64,000 nucleotides of DNA, from contig CM044875.1 of the NCBI GenBank assembly GCA_024500155.1, forward strand, positions 19,305,203 through 19,369,202, read 5' to 3'. Below the pieces are notes generated by a model, which did no database searches, was not told where the DNA came from, and worked only from the letters and a program-made list of their open reading frames with translations. The number at the start of each line of letters is the position of its first letter. The stretch's first letter is position 1. This stretch comes from Chenopodium formosanum. Taxonomy: Eukaryota; Streptophyta; Magnoliopsida; Caryophyllales; Amaranthaceae. The position numbers and the translations under genes are program-made. Shown here in pieces: positions 9,361 through 20,013 of the stretch.

Positions 9361-11674
9361 TGCTCGTCCTCGAGCAAAACAAAAACAAGAAAGGGAAAAA
9401 TGATGAACTTATTCAAACAAACAAAAGAAAAAGAGAGGAGACAAGAATATATACTAACTTACTTTCGTAGGAATCACGATTGTTATTAGCTACAACAAGC
9501 CCTTAAAACCCCAATGTCGCCAATGAGGACGAGTGAGGTCTCGTGAGGGTTTCCTAAGAGGTTAACCCACAACTCTCTCAAACCAAACAATCAAGGCAAA
9601 GCACGAAAAAGAAATCAAAAGAAAAGATAGAAAACAAATGTTCATGAATGGACTTTTGCAAATGAACAAGAATAAATGAATGCAATTCTTTCTAAACAAA
9701 TAAGGGAGTGCACGTTTCAAGATAGCCAAAGTTGATTGAAACATAAAATATGCTAAGCATAGAGAACTAATAAGACACAATTCACCTTCATCTCAAACAA
9801 TCTTACAGCGTTCTCCCTAGTTTCAAATCCACCTCTAGTGAGAATCTCAATGATTCCTCGAAGGAACTGGAAAAGAAGAGATTTTAGGGATACTCGACAT
9901 CTTGACTATGCACACCAGTCCATAGGCTTGACTCATATCTCCCTCCACCGACTTGTGACTCAACCAAAAAGGTCAAAAGGTCTTGGAAAGGGTTGTAATG
10001 TAAGGGCCAAAAGGGTGAAGGTAGGCTAAAATTTGAAATTTGGTGGTATACCTAAATTGTGAAGCAAAGATTGGCCAAATCTTAACACCAAAACCAAGTA
10101 ATCACCGAACAAAAACACCAACACCCCCAAGCTTATTCAAAGCCAAAATCACAAACATATATACAAAAAGCGTAAGAACGCTTCCCCCAAGCTTAAATGA
10201 AGCATTGTCCTCAATGCTCAAAATAGGGAGAAATAAAATTACATCAAAATATTTTTGAGTTTTTCATTTTTTCTCTTTCTTTTTCTTTTTGCCAAAGCAT
10301 TTGAATGTGCTTCGCTTTATCTCATTTTTTTTTCATTTTTCTATTTTTCACTTTATTGCATTATCCTCGCCTCTTTTAACTATGGACGGCTTTTTCAACT
10401 AGGCATTTGCCTTTATTCACAAAATATACACAAAATAAACTTGCTTACATTATAAGAACCAATATTCAAACTTATCCACCATAAAGTTCAACAATAATGA
10501 ACAATTGCTTCACAAAAACCAAGAATGGGAACAAGAATGAAACAAAAGGCTCAAAATCTAAAGATATGGTTTGAAAAGAAGGTTTATGGCTCAAAAGGTT
10601 AGCAAGTAGGCAAATGAAAACAAAAAATAAAGAAATAGAAAACTATCCTAGAAAAGGAAAAATCACCACCCCGAAGAGATACCTTTGTCCTTCCTAAATG
10701 GTTAGGTCGAGATCTCAGGAGATAAGAGTCGAGTTCTAGATAAAGCATGTAATAGTCCAGGATCCATGTGCCGCTCATGCATAATATGTAGAAGGCTAGA
10801 AAAGAATGAAATCTCACATGGTTGTAGCAATAACTTACTATTAGTTTCAATTTCAATAAAGGGAGCAACTCCAACTTTCCACAAACAATTAGAATCCGGC
10901 TTCAATGTCCCAAAAGTTCTAAAGACACTACCTTAGCATACTCTATCCTAGAATCAACTAAACATACTCTCAAAACGTGTACACCATTACCATTTAAGAA
11001 GAAAAACATTCAACTATACAAGTCCAAAGTATTATGTCCAAAGCAAGAACAAAACAAAACACATTAAAAAATTTCCTTAATAGAAACAAAACTCTTTTTA
11101 GAGGTTTTTTAAAATAAAGAACATGGAAATGCATATACAAATGTGCATGGCATATATGAATCAACATCCTAGCAAACATGATAAAATACCCTCCCCCAAG
11201 CTTGAATGAGACAATACACTCAAATCATAAATCATAGAATCTATGGGAGGGAAAAAGAAAGAAATCAAACCATCAATACCAACACATGTCCAATAAGTCA
11301 CCAACCATTAGAGAAAGAGCAAGGAAAGATATTACCGGATATAGGTGGTTGTAAATACCCGCAAATGACCCAACTTAAAACTTTCAAAGCCAATTTCCTC
11401 TAGAATTGAATCTTATTTTCCATATGCTAGCAATTGTGGTGCCAAAATTCCTTGATTCTTGATTCGAACCAATGCACCAAAGTATATCAAGTTATGTACG
11501 TAGGAAGATGCACACAAAAATTCCCATGAGAGAAAATCTATTCTAAAAAGAAAAGAAAATGAAAGCAATAAAACACGGGTTACTTCCCGAGAAAGGCTTG
11601 CTTATGGTCAAGAAGGCTTGCTTATGGTCCAAGCTTGACCGCTCCAGTAAATAATATTGCAACGATCGTAAGAG
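9361..11674. other. Non-coding 3' region of the 7.24-kb element
   Basis: About 2.3 kb between the end of the long open frame and the purine tract. It is A-rich on the plus strand and has only short, featureless open frames. Three extra purine-tract-like motifs lie in it, and a palindrome-like GCTCGTCCTCGAGC occurs at about 9362. No pol-type sequence is visible. Confidence 0.6.
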
Positions 11675-13201
11675 CTAGTCAAATGCACTAGTACACATTT
11701 TATAAGAAAGAAGGTAGGCAAATGATAGAAGATGAGCATGCAACAAGATTAGTGCATGCAAATGAAAGTGAAGAAGGAGTTGCCAAGAAGGAGAAGAATC
11801 AAAAGAAAATTCAAGAAAATAAGAAGAAAAAGAATAGAAAGGCAAACTATCTTCACAAAAATCTTTTTTGGTGACAAAATCACCATTTTCCTTAATAATC
11901 AATGAGTGGGGAGCTTGAATATCACAAGTAGAAGGAGGGTCCCCAAAAGGCTTATTGACAAAAGAAAGGAAGGACATAGGAATGTAGGGGATATGGTTGA
12001 ATTTCCTTGAAAAAGGGACATAAAAGGAGTGAATAGGGGTAATGGTCTCACGTGAGAACTCTTTTTCACTACTATACCTCACATCACTAATAAGAGCATA
12101 AAAATTAATCATAGAATCCTCAAAAGAAGAACACTCATAATTTCCATCTCCCTCAAACATCCAACTTCCAAGAGGAACTACATAATCCCCTCCATTAAAA
12201 CAATGAACAACAACTCCCTCAACATCCTTAAAGCCCAAAGTCTCAAAACCATGCATGAATGAATGCAAATTCATTTCAAACTCACCTATCTTCCATAAAG
12301 CATCCTCAATAAACTCATTTAAAAGGCTATGGGTTTTCATTTGAATCTCAGAGAACTTATTAGACATAACCACAAACGATTCCAAATACTCATGGATAGA
12401 AGAATCACAATCATGCACTTGAGACTCATCACAATCAACAAAGGAAGGGGAGATTAGATTCACAAAATCATCCTCATCATCATCACTCTCAACTCCCTTT
12501 CCTTCACTCCTATGCTCACTAATAGGATCCTCACACACTCTTGGTTGCTCAATATCATCATCATCATCCTCAACACACATATTAAAATAAGAACTTTCAC
12601 AAACAAGCATTAAAGATGACAATTGGCTTTCTAGCCCCTCTTTCCTTCTTCTTCCTTCCTCAAGACGCTCCTTATTCTTTTTCATTATCTCTAATTGACT
12701 TCTCATAGATTTAAGAATCAACTCCTTACTAGGCCTAAGATCATTATCAAGCTCAATGCGCCTAATTTGAGATTCAAAATTATCAACAAGAGATTCAAAA
12801 GGTGTAGAAGATCGAGCTTCAACCAAAGAAGAAGGAGTACAACCAAGATTGGAAGAACCAACATTAAAATCAAGAGCATATTCATCAAATTGGGGAGTGG
12901 GGGCACAATCAAGCACATGAGATTTGTTATTAAGGGAACGAACCACATCACAAGAAGACATGGTAAATAATGAAGAAAATTGAAACACACCATTAGCATC
13001 AACTTAAGCATGTACCTCATCATCATGAACAAAAGGGGAAATAGAGTTGAAAACATTTGTTCTAGGTTCTATCATGGGATCATATGACAATTCATGGGAA
13101 TCCATGCTAATATTAGAAGAGTCAAGACATTGCACATCAATATTAGAAACATGATTACCCCTATTATAGACATCCCAAGCAAACCAAACATAAAATCCCA
13201 A
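11675..13201 (-). CDS. Single long ORF of the non-autonomous retrotransposon, function unknown
   Basis: An uninterrupted frame runs from 12988 to 11675 (437 codons). An upstream segment in the same frame (from 13201) is separated only by one TAA at 13004-13006, so the ancestral protein was probably about 508 residues. The likely start in the present copy is either 12988 or the Met at 12961. Visible features are a Lys/Arg/Glu-rich helix about residues 88-125 (coiled-coil-like), very acidic runs (DDDDD near residue 144, later DDDEDD), and a hydrophobic, His/Leu-rich C-terminus. There is no CCHC knuckle, protease or polymerase motif. Its place after the primer site is where gag would be. I do not recognise the family. 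Confidence 0.6.
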
Positions 13202-13487
13202 GCATCATAAATTAACAATGCTCTAAATTCACCATTATGCATGCATTCAACTTCATCAGCTTATTCATACCTAAATAACAAATCTCACAAGCCTCCTAAA
13301 GATTACATCAATTGTAATCAAGAAATCCCTCAAGTATATTGAAATATTCACGAAAAGGCTCGTTGTAAAATTGAGGAAATGAGAGACATGCAATTTTTTT
13401 TTTAAAACAAACAAAAATCAAGTAAAAGAAAAGTATATACAAAGACTTAGACTCAAGCAATTAAAAACACTCAAACATAGACACCGT

Positions 13488-13505
13488 TCCCCGGCAACGG
13501 CGCCA
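13488..13505 (-). promoter_or_regulatory. Primer-binding site (tRNA-Asp type)
   Basis: On the minus strand it reads TGGCGCCGTTGCCGGGGA, three bases inside the 5' LTR. This 18-nt sequence is the primer site well known from Athila-type gypsy elements and is complementary to the 3' end of tRNA-Asp. Confidence 0.88.
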
Positions 13506-13508
13506 TTT

Positions 13509-15030
13509 TGATATAGGGGAAAACTAGGTCGTTGACTAATCCTCCCTAAACTAAACAACATTTATAAACACTTAACAAACTTAAATACAAGTATAGAGGT
13601 AAGTCAAGGGTCAAACACAAAGGAACAATTATGTTCAAGTGCTTTCAATTTGGGTGCCTAAGCTAGGTCGAAGCCAAAGGTAAAGAGGTAACACTAATAA
13701 CTAACAAAACAAAAAACCAAACAAATAAAGCATTAAGGAATGGGGATCACAAGTAATCATGACAACTGCAACAATTTGGGAAGAACATGCCAATAATTGG
13801 TTGTGAAGACTAATGATAAGAGCTATCAATTGGAATCAAAGAGCTATCTCCTAATCGTTAAGCTAGATGTCTCTACGAATAACAAATTAGAAGAATCACA
13901 ATCTAAACAAATCAATAATTGCAATTCCTAAATCAATGGGGCGTGTCATTAGTAATTACAATGCAATCTAGCATAATTCTCGAGGCCTAATCGAATTACA
14001 CACATGCAAACTTACATTAACCACTTTAATATCAATAATCAATAAAAACAATTCCCAAATAAATCACAGTCAATCAATCATTCAAGTTTCACCTAATCCC
14101 TAGCCAAACAACTAGTCAAGTATCATTATCTATCAACAAATAACTAAAGAAATCAAGAATCAACAAAACATGAAGAACAATTACAATAATTAAGAATAAA
14201 ACTTCAAAATCAAATTAAACAAACATGAAATTAAACAAAGCAATAAGATGAGATAGAGTTAGAAATGCTCATTGATAATAGAGAAGATCTTCAACACCAT
14301 TGTCACCCTTGTATCATCAATCTCTCAAATCAGCATTGAAATGTCTCACTTTTTCTCTCTAAATCTACTCCTAAACTAACCCTAAAACTAGAGAGAGAAA
14401 CTCTCAACTAAGCTAAAATTATGATCAAAATTATGTCTCCAACTTCCAACAAAAATCGGTTGTCAAAAGGTATTTATAAGAGGCGCGGAAACAAAATCAA
14501 GAGAAGCCGAAAAACATGTAGGAGCGCCCGCACAAGCAAGGGTGCGCGCCCGCGCACGCACCATGCACGCCCCCGCTCTTCTGGGTTTCGTCGACTTCTT
14601 TGCCACTTCGTACGCTATCAAATGGGTCTCGTGAGATCCACTTAATACATGTTGGGGGTGACAGTTTCTAAGGGCCTCTACGGTGGGTTCAACACCATCT
14701 TTCATGAGAGCGTAAGAGCTAGAACTTTCAGCATCCACTTCCTTGCATTTTGAGCTTTCCCAATGCTATGATCTTACTCCAACAGCATCTTTCAACTTAG
14801 AAAACCACCAATATTAAGATCCGAACCTCGTACAATACCTACAACCACAAAAAGAGAGATTAGATAAAGGAGAAAACACTAGAAAAACCATAAAAACACA
14901 AAATAAAAGAGAAAAGGCACAATAAAGAGAAAATGTATAAAACTAAGCATTTATTAATAAAGAAAGCTATGAAAATAGGGTAAAAACAACCTAAATACTC
15001 ATCAAATGAGTGCAAAAATGGAACTCATCA
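13509..15030 (-). repeat. 5' LTR of the 7.24-kb element
   Basis: It is 1522 bp and starts TGATATAGGGG on the plus strand. It aligns along its length with the left LTR, with many substitutions and small indels, including a shorter GC-rich block (about 14520-14580). The TATA box on the minus strand is at 14471-14478. It ends ACTCATCA next to the GTCTC duplication. Confidence 0.9.
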
Positions 15031-15285
15031 GTCTCTTATCCAACACCATACCAAAATTGGCATACTCGTTGGAGGAGTAACAGAGAAAGATGCAAGAGAC
15101 CTCGTCTTTGATAAGCGAGCCTCATGTTTATGGGAGGGATGATAGCAAAAATGATATCATCTCTCAATTTTTGGATGATAAGCCAAGTTATGAGAATTAT
15201 GTCGTGATCCCAATCACTAGAATGGGAGGCATTGGGAAGACAACTCTTGTTCAATATATTTACAATGATGAGCAGGTGAAGAGTT
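15031..15285 (+). pseudogene. CNL piece 2: start of NB-ARC with P-loop
   Basis: After the GTCTC duplication the reading resumes, with one stop at about 15079 (LEE*QRKMQ). It then gives ETSSLISEPHVYGRDDSKND, the usual lead-in to the NB-ARC domain. The P-loop is RMGGIGKTTLVQYIYND at about 15219-15270; the usual first Gly of GMGGIGKTT is replaced by Arg. The nucleotide-binding Lys-Thr-Thr is kept. The piece ends in VKS at the GTT duplication of the CACTA element. Confidence 0.9.
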
Positions 15286-15956
15286 CACTAGTAGAAAAAA
15301 TGCTATTTGTAATGCCCTATTAGTAACTGGCGTATGTTATGCTAGTTACGAAAGCATTAATAATAAACGACTAAAATAATGCCAGTTACTAATTTCATGA
15401 CACTAGTAACTGACTAAATTAATGCCAGTTACTAATATGTGGTTTATCATTGTTTAAAGTTTTATTAGTAACTGACTAAATAAATGCCAGTTAAAAATAT
15501 TAAGTCAGAGAAACTTTGACTTAATATTTTGTAAATAGATGAAAAACGTCAGTTACAAATGTTAAGTCAAAAAAACTTTGACGAAAAAGTTTGTAACTAG
15601 CTTACAAACGTCAATTACAAATATTAAGTCAGAGAAATTTTGACCAAAATATTTGTAACTAACTACAAACGCTGTTTACAAGTATGAAGTTACTTCTTCC
15701 TATTAATTTTTAGGGTATTTAATTTTTATTGAAGTTAAAGGAAATAACTTCTCGATGAAAACAAACAAAAGACTTAAATTTTATTTTTTTTCACTTTCAC
15801 GCCAACTATTCCTCCTCTCGCGTGACCTAGCTCTCATGGCAAAGACTCACTAAAACCCATTTTCACTCTCGCGCGACCTAGCTTTCATTGTGAAAACTCC
15901 TCCATAGCTTCTTCCTCAGTTCCTTAATTCTACAGTTTTGACTTAAATTGCTTTGG

Positions 15957-16310
15957 TTTTTTCGAATTGGGGTTCATCTTTAGTGGTTCTATATCAAGGT
16001 TTTAAGGTATGAATTTTTCGAATTAGGGTTCTTGTAATTTTCCCTTTCTTAATTCAATTATAGTCTTATAATTCGAATTAAATTTTGTTGTTGATCAGTT
16101 TTCTTAAGTTATTTCGATTTTGTTCTTGGCAAGTACTCCTCCACAACGACGAACGTCTTCCTCCTACAGCTTCTCCAACGATATTTTAGTTGATTTTCGA
16201 ATTTTGGGTTCAGCAATATTGCTTCTATTGAGGTTTAAAGGTATGTAATTTTCGAATTAGGGTTCTTGTAATTATCCCTTTTCTTAATTCAGTAAAGCCC
16301 TAAAATTCGA
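15957..16310 (+). repeat. Direct duplication of a leader-like segment inside the CACTA element
   Basis: About 115 bp starting TTCGAATTGGGGTTC at 15957 recurs, diverged, from about 16196. Both copies end in a stretch reading TTCGAATTAGGGTTCTTGTA and a T/C-rich run. They sit between the left subterminal repeats and the interior, possibly a duplicated untranslated leader or intron. Confidence 0.6.
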
Positions 16311-17264
16311 ATTGAATGTTGTTGTTGTGAATTACTTAATTAATTTTAAATCAAATTGTATTATTGAAAACCAAGAAAATTACTTCTAGATGTTAGTTTT
16401 GTAAGCTATTTCTTGTTCTTTTCCTTTTTGTTTCTCTTGATGAGAATGTTGTAGTCCTTTGAGGCTCTGACAATGTTATCACATTATTGATCATGCTATA
16501 GTAAAACAACTCCTTTGTAAACTCTTTCTTCGTAGGATCCTGTAGAATTTCATTTAACCAAATTACATTGGTTTTACTATGAAATGTCAGACAATAATTT
16601 TACATCAATATTTCAGACTCAATTACTTGGTTTTGAATCCCTTTTTTTTAATGCTTATTATACTGTAGTAATTTTATGTCTTAGGTGCTAGATGATGGCA
16701 GAATTGTTTTGAACAGAGGTTTTTTCACAAAGAAATTCTAAAAAATATGAGAGATTTTTTACATCAATATACTATACAGGGTGTCCAACTCGGAGTATAT
16801 AGCAGCTTTGCCTATTTAGCAGGCCTAATAGAATTTTTTTATTCGAATACTTGGTTACACACATGGGGTAAAAATAATGTTGTAAGCAAGTTATATTAAT
16901 TAGTACGCATCTCTTGCACTATACCATGTCTAAATAAAAACATTATAACAAAGCCTAAACTGCAACAGCTTGTTGTCTCCCGACCTCATTGAGTTCATTA
17001 TCTGACTGTCCCTGGATCATTAAATCGAATAGAATTACAAGTTTGAGTAAACACAGCAATTTTAATTATTCAGTTATTCCCATTGATTGTATTGAATTTA
17101 CAAAACTATAATTCTATAGAGAAAATGAACTAGTGGTAGCCTAGTAGCCATCTATGAAGTGTGCTTACATTTTGATCATACTTGTGAGTTTGACTGTTTT
17201 TTTAGGTATTTTATCTCCTAGGAGTTGATTGATAATGTCCGATAGTTGTTCGAAATTATGGCCT

Positions 17265-17580
17265 GAATTTCAGAACTGAATGCAAATTGAAAATTAGAAC
17301 TGCAGCTCGGAACTGAAAATCAGAAATGAATTCAAAGTTGAATTTCAGAACTCAATTAAGAGTTGAATTTCAAAACTGAATTCAAAACTGAAAATCAAAA
17401 ATGAATTCAGAACTGAAAATCAGTACTGAATTCATAACTGAAAATCAAAACTGAATTCAAAGCTAAATTTCAGAACTGAATCTCAGAACTGAATTAAGAA
17501 CTTAAAATAAAAACTGAAATCAGAGCTGAAGTTCAAAACTGAATTCAGAACTGAAAATCAGTATAATATTACAAGTTGAA
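17265..17580 (+). repeat. Degenerate tandem array of CAGAACTGAATT-like units
   Basis: About 315 bp made of short units built on GAACTGAA with spacers of A/T (for example TTCAGAACTGAAAATCAG). The units vary in length, so it is an old, degenerate array. No coding content is seen. Confidence 0.75.
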
Positions 17581-17599
17581 GATTGTAGATATGTGAAAG

Positions 17600-17960
17600 A
17601 GCTAATGGCAGTCGAAGTTGTGGATTGTGGTTTAACTGAAGGAGATCATGCTATCATTTGTCTTCCCCAACTTAGGCAGCTTGTTCTCATTCTATTGCCT
17701 CAGATGGAAAGCATCTATAAGGGTCGACTTGTTTGTGCTTTGCTTCTGTTTGTACTATAATGGACTGTCCAAAACTGAATCATCTTCTGTTCTCCAGGAT
17801 AGATGCACGAGAAGAGTCATATGTCTCTTGTCTAGAACGGATTGAAGGCCAAGAGAAATGGTGGGACTTGTTAGTATGGGATAAGCCGAAATCTAAGGCT
17901 TTGCTCAAACCCCTGTTTAGATGTAGGTATTTGGATGACAAGATTGTTTACTACTGACTT
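17600..17960 (+). other. Gene-like fragment inside the CACTA element, unidentified
   Basis: At 17790-17957 a frame ends with ARE ESYVSCLERIEGQ, EKWWDLLVWDKP and CRYLDDKIVYY, of ordinary protein-like composition and unlike the surrounding AT-rich DNA. A second possible exon starts after TTTGCAG at 19159 (EYLARLAAYNDVELDEIREQ) and ends at a stop near 19260. The family is not recognised. These could be remnants of an accessory CACTA gene or captured host exons. Confidence 0.4.
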
Positions 17961-19073
17961 AGCCACCTTGCTGTGTCAAATGGTTTGTTTGCTTCCTTCT
18001 CTCTCTTTCCCTCCCCCGCCCCCCACCCCCTCTTTTACTTCCAAAAGCACTCCTTATTCAATTAAGGTGTATTCCCCACTACCACTGGGTGATTAATCTT
18101 ATGATTTTATTATCGCACTATATAGTCCTAGACTCTTCAAAGCTTATGATGATAAAGTTTTCTAGTTGTTTGTTGAAAAGACTATGTTATTTTTAAAAGA
18201 GAATAAAAAAGACCTTTCATGATGTATTATATGCTTAAGACTTTGGCATTTAGCTTAATTCACTAGGTAATTTAATATAACGTATGTCATGTAATATTTG
18301 ATCAGTTGAGCAATATTGTGGCTTTTCATAAACTACTACTCGTACTACTTAATTAAAAGAGTGTTGAATTAGATTCAAAGTTCCTGTAGTGTGCTACTAA
18401 TTTTTAATTTTTTTCATTGGTAAGGAGAAGGGATTCCTTGGCTGTAACCTCTCATAGGTCCAGCAGTGTGCTAATTGGAGAATATGTAATTTTTTTTTTT
18501 TCGAGGAAATGTATGTAAGCTCATTAGTAACTAACTAACTGTGTAGAATACTAGGATGTTTGTGTTTCGATATTTATGTTATTAATTGGAACTTAGAAGT
18601 AGCATCAATGAGAGAGGATAAAACTCCCAATATGCCTTTTCTCATGTCATTGAGTATCGATCATGAGATCTTCTAAAATTGGGAGAGAACCTCTAATCAC
18701 TTGAGTTATCCTTTACCTTTAAATTTGCTTATTAAAATGTTTGATACTTGGGTTGAATAGTAGCTTAATATTTATTTTTGTAATGTTAATCATATAACTA
18801 AATCAAAATCTTGGTATATTTAAAGTTTTGATTTCATTTTATTTTAACTTCCAAATTTCTATTTCCATGAAGGAGTTTAGTAATTTCTAAGTTTTTTCAT
18901 TCAGTTTTTTTTTTAAATAAATCTCTACCAGTTGCTTCTGTCTCCTTGTTTCCTTCCTTGACAATCATTTTGGGTTCTGACATTTTAGCTCAACCAAAAT
19001 AGCTCAATCAAAATTGGCAGAAAAAAATTCTATATTTTTATCTTTGATAATTTTTATAAAGTATAATAGACAC

Positions 19074-19075
<2 letters not shown>

Positions 19076-19153
<78 letters not shown>
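19076..19153. repeat. (TA)n microsatellite
   Basis: About 39 uninterrupted TA dinucleotides inside the CACTA element. It directly precedes the TTTGCAG acceptor-like site. Confidence 0.97.
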
Positions 19154-19156
<3 letters not shown>

Positions 19157-20013
19157 CAGGAGTATTTGGCAAGACTTGCAGCCTACAACGATGTAGAATT
19201 GGATGAGATTCGAGAACAATGGGCTAAGTTTTTTAGGCTTAATTTTTTGTTGAAAGACTAGTTATCTTATTAATCGATGTTATGATTAATCGCATTTAGC
19301 TTAATAAAACAATATAATACATTTCTATATATCTACTTTTATTTAGCCTATTGGTTATTGTTATTACATTTCTAAATTATAAATCAATGATTCTTTTTTT
19401 TATTCAAGTTTTAATTGTTTTTTGGAAATTAAAGTATAGTTAATTTTATTGTATTGTATTGTTGTGGATGAATAATTCAAGTTGTGTGGAATTATTTGGA
19501 GTGTTTGTATTGTATATATGTTGTGGGTGAATTTAAGTTATATGGAAGTATTCGGAGTACGTGTTTTGTTGGTTGAATTGTAACAGTGACGATGGGTCAT
19601 TTGGAAGGATATACTACCATTCTCATATTCGAATCAAATATTTATAAACAAAAAAATATTTATTTATTAGTAATTGGCGTAATCTAATGCTAGTTACTAA
19701 TAGTATTTTTAAAAAAAAAATAAAAAAAAATATATTCGTAACCGGCGTTAAGATTTGCCAGTTACTAATAATACCCTAATTGTAACCGACGTCACTTAAT
19801 GTCAGTTACGAATATAATGATTTCTAACTTGAAAAATAAACTTTTTGTAACTAGCGTTGGGTTAAGACATTTACGAATAATACATTATTTGTAACTAACA
19901 TTAGCCGGTTATGAATAATTTTCACTAGTTGTTATGGTGGCATTCGCAACCAACAATGCCAGTTACAAAAAGTCAATTTCACTAGTTACAAATAGCATTT
20001 TTTTCTACTAGTG

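Larger units (their letters stand above)
7789..15030 (-). mobile_element. LTR retrotransposon, 7.24 kb, non-autonomous, Athila/Tat-like primer site
   Basis: Two long terminal repeats (7789-9339 and 13509-15030) start TG and end CA, and the whole is flanked by GTCTC (7784-7788 and 15031-15035). On the minus strand a primer-binding site complementary to plant tRNA-Asp lies just inside the right LTR and a purine tract abuts the left LTR, so transcription runs right to left. The interior (about 4.2 kb) holds one long open frame and no protease, reverse transcriptase, RNase H or integrase that I can see. It must have depended on another element. The LTRs differ at many positions, so the insertion is not recent. 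Confidence 0.92.
15286..20013. mobile_element. CACTA transposon, 4.73 kb, inserted in the NB-ARC domain
   Basis: The ends are CACTAGTAGAAAAAATGC at 15286 and its inverted partner ending TTCTACTAGTG at 20013, extending about 27 bp with one indel. The flanks carry the same 3 bases, GTT (15283-15285 and 20014-20016). Both ends are full of subterminal copies of GTAACTGGCGT/GCCAGTTAC-like motifs, out to about 15680 on the left and from about 19660 on the right. No TNP2-type transposase is visible, so it is non-autonomous. The interior holds an unidentified gene-like stretch, a tandem array and a long TA run. Confidence 0.95.

Noticed and set aside
10255..10455. Phe/Leu-rich ORF that might be a membrane protein
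   Set aside because: It is on the antisense strand of a retrotransposon 3' region and made of T-rich low-complexity sequence.
19014..19196. ORF with an Ile-Tyr run, with a similar one at 27138-27377
   Set aside because: Encoded by (TA)n microsatellites.
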